NCBI RefSeq assembly: GCF_001870465.1
Contig: NZ_MDGK01000060.1
Location: forward strand, 62,001-126,000
Source: Pseudomonas extremorientalis
Lineage (GTDB): Bacteria; Pseudomonadota; Gammaproteobacteria; Pseudomonadales; Pseudomonadaceae
DNA: 64,000 bases
Direction of reading: 5' to 3'
A program made the translations under genes and the position numbers. The notes beneath the pieces are model-generated. The model was not told the origin of the DNA. It was given only the letters and a program-made list of their open reading frames with translations, and made no database searches. Shown piece by piece: positions 1 through 8,300 of the stretch (position 1 is the first letter of the stretch; each line of letters starts with the position of its first letter).

Positions 1-1
1 A

Positions 2-1561
2 ACCCGCTACGCCCAGATCAGCCAGGAAATGCTCCAGAGCGGTAACTGGGTGGCGCCGCACTTCATGGGCATCCGCTACTTCGAAAAACCCGCAGGCGGC
101 TACTGGTTGATTGCCCTGGGCCAGGCGGTCTTCGGCCAGAACCTGTTCGGCGTGCGCATCGCTTCGGCGCTGACCACGGGCTTGAGCGTGCTGCTGGCCT
201 ACCTGATCGCCCGTCGACTGTGGAATGACCCGCGCAAGAGCTTCGCCTGTGCCCTGCTCTACCTGAGCTTCGGCCTGGTCGCCGGGCAGGCGGGGTACTC
301 CAACCTCGATCCGCAATTCACGCTTTGGGTCAACCTGAGTCTGGTAGCCCTGTGGTTTGCGCTCGACAGCACCACACTGCGCGGCCGCCTCGGGGCCTGG
401 GTCATCGTGGGCCTCGCCTGCGCCATGGGTTTCATGACCAAGGGTTTCCTGGCCCTGGTGTTGCCGGTGCTGATTGCCGTGCCATACATGCTCTGGCAAC
501 GCCGCCTGGGAGAGCTGCTGCGTTATGGCCCGCTGGCGATGGCGGTCGCGGTATTGGTGGGCCTGCCGTGGGTGCTGGCCATCCATCTTCAGGAACCCGA
601 CTTCTGGCGCTTCTTTTTCTGGAATGAACACATTCGCCGTTTCAGCGCCGACAACGCCCAGCATGTGCGGCCATGGTGGTTCTTCCTGCCGATCATCGCC
701 GTTTCCAGCCTGCCGTGGGCCGGGCTGCTGCCGTCCGCCCTGCACAAGACCTGGCAGGAAAAACGCCAGCCGGCGATTACCTTCCTGGCGTTATGGCTAC
801 TGCTGCCCCTGGGCCTGTTCAGTTTGAGCAAAGGCAAGCTGCCGACCTACATCATGCCGTGCCTGCTGCCCTTGGCTTTGCTGATGGGTCATACGCTGAC
901 CGACCTGGTGAAGCAGGGCAAAGCCCGCACCATCTGCCTCAATGGCCTGTTCAACTTCGTGATCGGCATGGCGGCCATGATCGGCCTGATCTACCTGCAA
1001 ATCGCCCGGCCGCTGTACAGCAACAGCCACGCCGAGATGTTCAGCCTGTCCCTGGCGTTCATCGTGTTGCTGGTGTGGATTCTGGCCAACCTGCTGCAAG
1101 TGATTCGCCCGCTGACGCTGTGGGCAATGCCTGCAATGGGTATCGGCGTTCTGGTGATCCTGCTGCCGGCAAGCATGCCGTCGTGGATCGCGGACAACGA
1201 AATGCCCGACCAATTTGTGCTCGAACACCTGGACGAATTGCAACAGACCCAAGCCCTGCTCAGCAACGACCTGGGCAGTGCCAGCGCCCTGGCCTGGCGC
1301 CTGAAACGCCCGCAAGTGTCGCTGTACGACACCGAGGGCGAGCTGCGCTACGGCTTGCAGTATGCAGGCTCGGTGCACCGCAAGGTGGAATTGGAGGAAG
1401 TCCAGGCCTGGCTCAAGGATGCGCGCCAGCACGGCTCGGTGGGCGTGCTGCTGCGGGTCAACAGCACCAGTGAAATGCGCGAAGCCGGGCAACTGCCGCC
1501 CGGCGGAAAACGTTACTACAAGGGTTATCTCGAGCTGATCATCTACCCGAGCCTGCCCTGA
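2..1561 (+). CDS. arnT: ArnT-like lipid A aminoarabinose transferase (GT83), 5' end missing
   Basis: Polytopic inner-membrane glycosyltransferase. The ArnT family moves 4-amino-4-deoxy-L-arabinose from undecaprenyl phosphate onto lipid A on the periplasmic face, giving resistance to cationic peptides. The frame is open to the window edge and begins TRYAQISQEML, the segment that in ArnT follows the catalytic DE-A-RY motif near the N-terminus, so only the first few dozen residues are missing. The visible 519 residues contain FEKPAGGYW, about ten hydrophobic segments and a soluble C-terminal domain of about 120 residues. The stop overlaps the next gene's ATG (ATGA). The first in-frame ATG, at 29, is internal and is not the start. 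The arn sugar-synthesis genes would have to lie upstream. Confidence 0.85.
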   Translation, partial: TRYAQISQEMLQSGNWVAPHFMGIRYFEKPAGGYWLIALGQAVFGQNLFGVRIASALTTGLSVLLAYLIARRLWNDPRKSFACALLYLSFGLVAGQAGYSNLDPQFTLWVNLSLVALWFALDSTTLRGRLGAWVIVGLACAMGFMTKGFLALVLPVLIAVPYMLWQRRLGELLRYGPLAMAVAVLVGLPWVLAIHLQEPDFWRFFFWNEHIRRFSADNAQHVRPWWFFLPIIAVSSLPWAGLLPSALHKTWQEKRQPAITFLALWLLLPLGLFSLSKGKLPTYIMPCLLPLALLMGHTLTDLVKQGKARTICLNGLFNFVIGMAAMIGLIYLQIARPLYSNSHAEMFSLSLAFIVLLVWILANLLQVIRPLTLWAMPAMGIGVLVILLPASMPSWIADNEMPDQFVLEHLDELQQTQALLSNDLGSASALAWRLKRPQVSLYDTEGELRYGLQYAGSVHRKVELEEVQAWLKDARQHGSVGVLLRVNSTSEMREAGQLPPGGKRYYKGYLELIIYPSLP

Positions 1562-3081
1562 TGACGACATTCTGCAAGACCGAGCGCGGCGCCCTGCTGC
1601 TATTGCTGGGCGTTACCGCGCTGCTGCTGCTCACCGGCCTCGGCGCACGCGACCTGTGGGGCCCGGAGACTCGCTGGGCGAACATCGCCTTGCAGATGCT
1701 GCAGAGCGGAAATTACTTCGACCCCTACCTCAAGGGCGCGCCCTATTACGACAAGCCCCTGCCTTCCTATTGGCTGATCACCGCCACGGCCCACCTGATG
1801 GGTGGCCTCGGGCCGTGGTCACTGCGCTTGCCCTCGGTGATCGGCGCCTGGCTGAGCGTGTGGCTGGTCTACCTGCTCGGTGAGCAACTGATGCGCAAAG
1901 GCACCGGGCTGATCGCCGGCTGGATGCTCGCCACCACCTTCTACTTTCTGTTCTGGGCGCGAGTGGCCACGGCGGATGTGCTGACGGTGTGTGGCGTGCT
2001 GGCAGCGGTCTGGTGGTACTGGCGTGGACCAGAGGACACCCGGCTGGGTCGCTATACCGTGTTTTTCCTGCTGCTCGCCGTGACCTCGCTGTTCAAGGGC
2101 TTGATCGGCTTTGTGCTGCCAGGCCTGGTCCTGCTGCCGCACCTGCTCGGCGAGCAGCGCTACAAGCAGCATCTCAACCTGCGCCTGGTGCTCGCCCTGC
2201 TGATCGCCGCCGCGGTGTATGCCGTGCCGTTCGTGCTGTCGCATGTCTACGGTGCGCCGACCTATGGGCAAAGCGGCCTGGCCCTGGTATTCCGCGAAAA
2301 CGTGGTGCGATTCTTCGACCCCTTCGACCACATGGGGCCGATCTACACCTACCTGATCTACCTGCCCGCCTACACCCTGCCGTGGCTGCCGTGCTGGCTG
2401 CTCGGCCTGCGGCTGGCGCTGCGGCACTGGCGCCAGACCCCGCCCAACGTGCGATGGCTGGTGTGGGGCCTGGGCCTGTTGTTTGTGTTCTTCACCGCCA
2501 GTGGCAGCCGGCGCAGCTACTACGTGTTGCCACTGGTGCCCTTCGCCCAGTTGCTCGGCGCCTGGTGGCTCAGCGAACGCCTGCAAGCCAGGCCCGCCAG
2601 CCGGCCGCGCTGGAGCAAAGGGTTCGCCATCGCTGCCCTGTTGATGCTGCTGACCATTGGCGTGGCCTATCCATGGAGCAACGGCAATGGCGGCGTCACC
2701 CGCTTGGCCGAGGACGTGCGCACTGAAGCCGTCAAAAGCGCGCCGTGGGAGGAGTGGCAACTGGTGCTGGTGGAAGTGGACAACAAGGTGCCGATGTACC
2801 TGCAAAACGGTGGCAAGCCGTTCTACTACGTGGCCGAGTCCCAGGACTTCCCGCGCCAGGGCGACAGCGCGGCGTTCATGGCCTGGTTGCAGAAAACCAG
2901 CGGCAAGGCCTTCGACCCGCAGCGCACGATCATCGTCACGCAGTATTCCAAGGATGATCCGACGCCGTTGCCGTACTTGGGCGCGGATCACCAGGTCATC
3001 ACCACCCAGCCGGACAATGGCGAGCGTTTGTTTCAAAAACGGCAGGACGGCAACGTGGCGTTCGTTCCCTTGCCTGAATAG
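1561..3081 (+). CDS. Second ArnT-like GT83/PMT-family glycosyltransferase
   Basis: A 506-residue polytopic membrane protein of the dolichyl/undecaprenyl-phosphate sugar transferase superfamily. The N-terminal region has the same plan as the preceding gene: LWGPETRWANIALQML (residues about 32-47) corresponds to the DE-ARYA.I..EML segment, and PYYDKPLPSYW to YFEKPAGGYW. It then has about ten transmembrane stretches and a C-terminal soluble domain. The start overlaps the arnT stop (ATGA), so the two are co-translated. ArnT normally has an acidic DE pair at the catalytic site; here the segment reads GPETRWA, so one acidic residue (Glu) remains. It may use a different lipid-linked sugar or acceptor. 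Confidence 0.8.
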   Translation: MTTFCKTERGALLLLLGVTALLLLTGLGARDLWGPETRWANIALQMLQSGNYFDPYLKGAPYYDKPLPSYWLITATAHLMGGLGPWSLRLPSVIGAWLSVWLVYLLGEQLMRKGTGLIAGWMLATTFYFLFWARVATADVLTVCGVLAAVWWYWRGPEDTRLGRYTVFFLLLAVTSLFKGLIGFVLPGLVLLPHLLGEQRYKQHLNLRLVLALLIAAAVYAVPFVLSHVYGAPTYGQSGLALVFRENVVRFFDPFDHMGPIYTYLIYLPAYTLPWLPCWLLGLRLALRHWRQTPPNVRWLVWGLGLLFVFFTASGSRRSYYVLPLVPFAQLLGAWWLSERLQARPASRPRWSKGFAIAALLMLLTIGVAYPWSNGNGGVTRLAEDVRTEAVKSAPWEEWQLVLVEVDNKVPMYLQNGGKPFYYVAESQDFPRQGDSAAFMAWLQKTSGKAFDPQRTIIVTQYSKDDPTPLPYLGADHQVITTQPDNGERLFQKRQDGNVAFVPLPE

Positions 3082-3089
3082 AAGCGGTC

Positions 3090-3803
3090 TTATCCTTTTG
3101 GCAGGCTGGCGGCATGGATAAATGCCTCATCCAGGCTTTGGGCGTCGTAGGCGCCCATGAAGCCTTGCGCATCAGTGAAACGGTTGAATCGCCTTTGGCT
3201 CAGCATGTAAAAGTCATCGCAATGCGCGACGATTTCATCGACGTTGTGTGATGAAACCAACACCGCGACACCCTCTGCCGCCGCCCCCTCCAGACAACGC
3301 CAGATGTGATAACGAAACTCTGGATCCACACCCGCCGTGGGTTCATCCAGTATCACCAGGTCCGCGTTGGCGCAGAGCAGGGACAACGTAAAAAACCAAC
3401 GCTTTTCCCCATAGCTGCAGAGTGCGGATTTTTTGTTCCAGATCTCGCAGTAACGCTCTGCGATGCCGGGGCTCCATTTTTCGATTTTGTCGAGTGCATG
3501 TTGTTGGGTGACCCTGGTGTCGGAGCAAAACAGCATGGTCATTTTGAAGATGTCGAACATGCGAAATACAGGGGGTGTGCTGATGATCTGTGACAGGTAC
3601 AGCAGCTTGGAAAAGGCGCTGCTTATTTCACCACCCTCTCTTTTCTTCAGGCCGCACAGCACATCAAAAAAGGTGGTTTTGCCGGAGCCGTTTGGGCCAA
3701 GAAGACCTGATATGGAGCCGGCGGTGACTGTCAGAGAAGCCTTATGAAACACGATATGAGTTCCATACCTGACGTCAAGAGAGTCTACGAGAAGCCTTGC
3801 CAT
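3090..3803 (-). CDS. ABC exporter ATP-binding protein, next to Gly/Cys-rich peptide gene
   Basis: A 237-residue nucleotide-binding subunit. It has Walker A GPNGSGKTT (about residues 36-44), a Q-loop region, Walker B LVILDEPTAGVD and switch His in SSHN. The ABC signature is degenerate: CSYGEKRW stands where LSGGQ is expected. The start is the ATG at 3803, which overlaps the permease TGA; a TTG 15 bases upstream also opens the frame but lies within the permease. It pairs with the permease as a minimal exporter. Its size, and the pairing with a small Gly/Cys peptide, recall the McbE/McbF export-immunity pair of microcin B17; that comparison is inference. It faces the arnT-like pair with an 8-base gap. 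Confidence 0.85.
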   Translation of the reverse strand: MARLLVDSLDVRYGTHIVFHKASLTVTAGSISGLLGPNGSGKTTFFDVLCGLKKREGGEISSAFSKLLYLSQIISTPPVFRMFDIFKMTMLFCSDTRVTQQHALDKIEKWSPGIAERYCEIWNKKSALCSYGEKRWFFTLSLLCANADLVILDEPTAGVDPEFRYHIWRCLEGAAAEGVAVLVSSHNVDEIVAHCDDFYMLSQRRFNRFTDAQGFMGAYDAQSLDEAFIHAASLPKG

Positions 3804-4546
3804 CAATAACGACTCCAAACAGGATCAATTAATAAATAACGACACATCACTAAAAACAAAAACACAAGTGAAATGGCAACGACCCAGAAAACCAAACCGC
3901 ATTCAACCACGCCGTCCAACATAATCTTATTCGCCCACCACATCGGGTTAAAAAAACCGACAATAGCTAATGCGGGACTGACTGGACCCATACTGATGAT
4001 CCCGAGAGCCAACATCGTAAGGGACAAAATTGAAAAGAGGGTACTCGCATTTTGAAAGCCTAATGGGACAAGCGTCAGCAACAGCGCGGGTATAGAAAAA
4101 AGAAGAAAGCAAACATAAAATCGCCCTACGATCACAAGATACTCCGCGACATCAAACTCCCCTGAAAAAATTCGGGTGAGTATATAAAATACGGAGCAAT
4201 ACAATATTGAAACAACTGAATATGCAGAAAACTGCCCAATCAAAAAAACAACCTTCGTACGATCCGTATAAACAAAAGACCGAAGAAAACCACTTTCCCT
4301 TCGACCAACTATGTAAAAGGCAAGCCCGAACAGTGCAACATTTGAGGAAACAAAGGCGTAAAACCATGAAGTCTTCGACAGGTAATCCACGGCCTCACCA
4401 CTCAGTGGCGCACGCGCGTAGGTAAGCAAATAATACGTAACCACTGGAGATACCACTGTCCAAAACAATGCAACAGGTTCTCTGAGTTGTTCTTTTATGA
4501 ATAACGCCGCTAGCAAAGCCGGCCTCGATACGAAATAAAAGTCCAT
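3803..4546 (-). CDS. ABC-2 type exporter permease
   Basis: A 247-residue integral membrane protein with six predicted hydrophobic segments and the ABC-2 layout: an N-terminal cytoplasmic stretch KEQLREPVALFWTVVSP leading into the first helix, and FFNPMWWANKIML before the last pair of helices. The ATG at 4546 is chosen because GAGG lies about 8 bases upstream; a GTG at 4558 lacks a ribosome-binding site. The gene is coupled to the ATPase by a TGATG overlap. Codon use is visibly more AT-rich than in the surrounding genes, suggesting acquisition by transfer. Likely role: export of, or immunity to, the small peptide encoded just upstream. Confidence 0.8.
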   Translation of the reverse strand: MDFYFVSRPALLAALFIKEQLREPVALFWTVVSPVVTYYLLTYARAPLSGEAVDYLSKTSWFYAFVSSNVALFGLAFYIVGRRESGFLRSFVYTDRTKVVFLIGQFSAYSVVSILYCSVFYILTRIFSGEFDVAEYLVIVGRFYVCFLLFSIPALLLTLVPLGFQNASTLFSILSLTMLALGIISMGPVSPALAIVGFFNPMWWANKIMLDGVVECGLVFWVVAISLVFLFLVMCRYLLIDPVWSRY

Positions 4547-4676
4547 GATTGACCTCACGAAAACGGGACCATCATGCCTAGTCTAGAGCTGAGCATCGAC
4601 GACTCAAGCTTCTGTGAATACTGAATTTACTTTTCTGTCGATGAAGGCTCTATTATGGAGTTATGGCAGGCCCCAC

Positions 4677-4826
4677 CTACCCCATTATACCTGCCGCCCC
4701 ACCACATCCTCCATTACCACCGCACCCGCCTTGAATGCCTGACGCACCTGCATTACCGGCGTACGGGTTGAAACTTTCTTCACTTTCGAAACTATAAACA
4801 AGCGCTCCGAACACTTCACTGTTCAT
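4677..4826 (-). CDS. Small Gly/Cys-rich peptide, candidate RiPP or bacteriocin precursor
   Basis: A 49-residue reading frame. The first 26 or so residues are acidic/aromatic (MNSEVFGALVYSFESEESF), followed by a Gly/Ala/Asn-rich tail ending GGCGGNGGCGGAAGIMG. The ATG at 4826 is chosen because GGAG lies about 8 bases upstream. ATGs at 4853 and 4874 and a TTG at 4877 would add 9, 16 or 17 residues but lack a clear ribosome-binding site. The tail with two Cys flanked by Gly pairs resembles the core of microcin B17 (McbA), whose Cys and Ser become thiazoles and oxazoles. No cyclodehydratase or dehydrogenase gene is nearby, so modification is unproven. It sits 130 bases upstream of the exporter, on the same strand. 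Reality of the gene is supported by the ribosome-binding site, composition and context only. Confidence 0.5.
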   Translation of the reverse strand: MNSEVFGALVYSFESEESFNPYAGNAGASGIQGGCGGNGGCGGAAGIMG

Positions 4827-5302
4827 CTCAAATCTCCAGCTTTGTGCATACATTGACTTTGAGCTGCCCTTCATCAAGCAATAAAACCAAATCTAGCCCA
4901 GCGTGAGAATATCGCAACAACAATAAAAATCTTATGCGGGAAATATAACTACTAGATTTAGGAAATTTCACTCACGAACTTCGGAAGATCAACCATTGCC
5001 AAAAATATCAGGCCCCTCACCAACCGTGCTTCAAAAAATCAATCCATGTAAATTTAACACCTTAGAAACTATCCAAATAATCGAAAAATCCAACACCACC
5101 GCAGGTATATCTTGCAAAACGGAACTTATTCCTACAGACGTGAAAAAAAGAACCCGACAAACGGCACTGCATAATGCTAAAGACCTGCTCTCTGCGCGAC
5201 GCTAACGCCGGCTTCGCTCATTCATGTAATGACTACAAAAGCAGCGTATTTACGATGCGAAGCGAGTCGCTCTTGATCTTGCTTTTGATCTGAGGCGCCC
5301 CG
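4827..5302. other. AT-rich intergenic region between NRPS and peptide/exporter block
   Basis: About 475 bases, much more AT-rich than the genes on either side. A 69-codon TTG-initiated frame at 4996-5205 on the plus strand has a GGAAG 8 bases upstream but no recognisable protein features, so it is not called. The minus strand offers only frames shorter than 40 codons. Promoters for the peptide gene probably lie here. The NRPS-proximal end carries the repeat described at 5252. Confidence 0.6.
5252..5280. repeat. Intergenic repeat copy 1 (shared with 42088)
   Basis: Contains acgatgcgaagcgagtcg followed by a base and tcttgatctt. The same 29 bases, with one mismatch, recur at 42088-42116. Both copies lie directly downstream of the stop codon of a minus-strand gene (NRPS here, fecE-like there). 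The function is unknown; it may be a 3'-end or transcript-processing element, or a dispersed Pseudomonas repeat. Confidence 0.75.
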
Positions 5303-8300
5303 TCAAATCCGCCGCCGCCGCCCCAACTGCGGAATAGCCGCCTGAGGCACCTCCACCCGCTGCACCTGCGTCAACACACACCCAGCCAGTTGCGCCACCG
5401 TCGGATGACTGAACAACGCCCGCGCATCCACCTCCACCCCCGCCTTGCGCATCCGCGCCACCAGGTTCACCGCCAACAACGAATGCCCGCCCAGCTCAAA
5501 GAAATGATCGTGTCGCCCCACCCGCTCCAACTTCAGCACCTCAGCCCAGATCCCGGCCATCAAGCTCTCCACGGCTCCGACCGGCGCGGCATAGGCTCGG
5601 CTCACCACCGCCCCCAACCCCGGCTCCGGCAAGGCCTTGCGGTCGAGTTTGCCCGCTGGGTTGAGCGGTAATTCGTCGAGCTGCACAAACGCCGCCGGCA
5701 CCATGTATTCCGGCAATTGCTCTAGCACATGGGCGCGCAACGCATCCGGGCTCGGCGCCTCGGCACGCACGGTGAAGTACGCCACCAGGCGTTCATCGCG
5801 AATCAACACCGCCACTTCACGCAACGCCGGATGCACCAGCAGCCGTGACTCGATCTCCCCCAGTTCCAGGCGCACACCGCGCAGTTTGACCTGGAAGTCG
5901 TTACGCCCGAGGAACTCCAGATTGCCGTCAGGCAGGTAACGCACCAGGTCGCCAGTGCGATACAGGCGATCTCCGGCCACGAACGGGCTGTCGATAAAAC
6001 GCTCGGCGGTCATCTGCTGCAGCCCCAGGTAACCCCGCGCCACGCCGACCCCACCGATGTGCAACTGACCGCTCACGCCCATGGGCGCCGGCGCATCGTG
6101 CTCATCCAGAACATACAGGCGTGTGTTGTTGATCGCCCGCCCGATCGGCAACTGCAATGCCGGCACCGGCGCGCCGGGTTCCAGGGTCCAGGCGCTGCTG
6201 TCCACCGTGGCTTCGGTGGGGCCGTAGACGTTATGCAGGCGCACCTTGGGCAAGCGCGCCTGCACGCCACGAGCCAGGGCTTCGGTGAGTTCGCCACCGC
6301 CGCACAGCACATCAGTGAGGCTGGTACACAGCGCGGACTCTTCCAGCTCAAGGAACTGCTGCAACATCGCCGGCACGAACTTGATCACCGTGATCTTCTG
6401 CTCGCGAATCACCTGCGCCAGATAGGCCGGTTCGCGATGACCATCGGGCCGTGCCAACACCAGGCGCATGCCGTTGGAGAGCGGCCAGAACAGCTCCCAC
6501 ACCGAACCGTCGAAGCTGAACGGCGCCCGCTGCAACAGCGCGCCGCCCTCGGCATTGGGGCACAGCTGCGAGCCCCAGTGCATCAGGTTGCCGAGGCCAC
6601 GGTGTTCGATCATCACGCCCTTGGGCGTGCCGGTGGAGCCCGAGGTGTACATCACGTAGGCCAGGTTGGCCACGCTCAGCCCTGGCACCAGCGGGTTGCC
6701 GACAGGTGCCTGGCTCCAGGCGCAGTGGTCGAAGTCGATCACCGGGATAGACACGTCACCCGGCACGTCACGGGTGGCGGCGTGTACCAGCAGCGCCACA
6801 GGTTGGCTGTCGTGGAGCATGTAGGCCAGGCGCTCGCGCGGATAACCCGGGTCCAGCGGCACATAGGCGCCACCGGCCTTGAGGATGGCCAACAGGCCCA
6901 CCACCAGCTCCAATCCACGCTCGACGCACAGCGCCACGCGGGCGTCCGGCTGCACACCGCGCTCACGCAGGTGGAAGGCCAGTTGGTTGGCGCGTTCGTT
7001 GAGTTCGCGGTAGGTCAGTTGCAACTCGCCGGCCTGCACGGCGATGGCATGGGGGATATGCCGTGCGTGGGCTTCGAACAGCGCCTGCACCGTGAAGGTG
7101 TCGGGGTAGTCGGTGTCGGTCGCGTTGAAGTCCACCAGCAGGGTTTTCAACTCGCCGGCGGGCAGTACCTGAACGTCGCGCAAAGGTGTCTGTGGCACCT
7201 GGTCCAGCGTGTCCGCCAAGTTGATCAGTGTGGTTTCGAGGTAGTCGAGCAGCCGACAGGCGCCAATTTGCTGCGGCGCCTTGGCCTTGATCCGGAAACC
7301 GTTGGCCGTGTCGTCCACGGTCAGCATCAGCGGGTAGCTGAGGATGTCCTCACTGCTGAGCAAGGCAATGCCCGGCACCAGGGTCAGGTCACGCTCGGCG
7401 TCGGTGTGGCGGTAGTTGAGCAGGCTGTTGAACAATGGCGACGCACCGCTGCAACGCTGGGCCAGCGCCAGGGAGGCTTGTTCATGGGCAAGCAAGGCAC
7501 TGAGGCGTGCGTGGGTATGCGTGAGAGCTTCGGTCACCGTGCGCCCGGCCAGGCGCACCCGCAGCGGCAGGGTGTTGATGAACATGCCCAGGGCGCGATC
7601 GGCACCCTCGCCCGCCTGCAAACGGCCGAGCAGCACGGTGCCGAAGACCACGTCATCGCGGCCGGCGATACGGCTGAGCACCTGGGCCCAGGCCAGGTGG
7701 AACAGACTGGCGGTGCTCACTCCCATACCACGCGCCTGGGCACGCAAACGTTGATTGAGGCTGTCACTCAAGCCACGTTCGGCTTCTTCGGTGTGCGCCC
7801 GATCCGCCTGGCGCTCCTGGAGACCGAAGGCCAGGGTCGGCTCGTCGACATCGCCCAACTGCTCGCGAAAGAACGCCTCGTGCGCCGCTTGACGTGCCGG
7901 CGAACGGGCTTGCACCACCACATTGCGATACGGCACCGACGCCGGTAGTTGCGCCTGTTGGCCGAGCAAGTGAGCGCGGATTTCCTGCATCAGGATGGTG
8001 GTCGAGGTGGCGTCATTGACCAGGTGATGGAAACGCAGCCGCGCAACCCAACGCGAGTGCTGCGGCTCTTCGGCATAGTCCAGGGCCATCAGCGGCGCCT
8101 GGCGCAAATCCAGCGGCGCAGGGTCCTCGCGCAACGGTTCAACACGCAATCGCGCCTGGCACCACACCACTTGCATCGGTTGCTCCAGGGCCTCCCATAC
8201 CAGGCTGGTGCGCAGGATATCGTGGCGGTTGATCACTTGTTGCAGGGCCTGGGCAAACGCGTCCAACTGCTCGCGCTGCGCAAAGCTGAACAGCGCCTGC

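Noticed and set aside
4996..5205. 69-codon TTG frame with GGAAG upstream
   Set aside because: Weak start, no recognisable features, AT-rich non-coding context; insufficient to call.
6059..7948. 629-codon plus-strand frame
   Set aside because: Antisense shadow of NRPS module 2; no recognisable domain.
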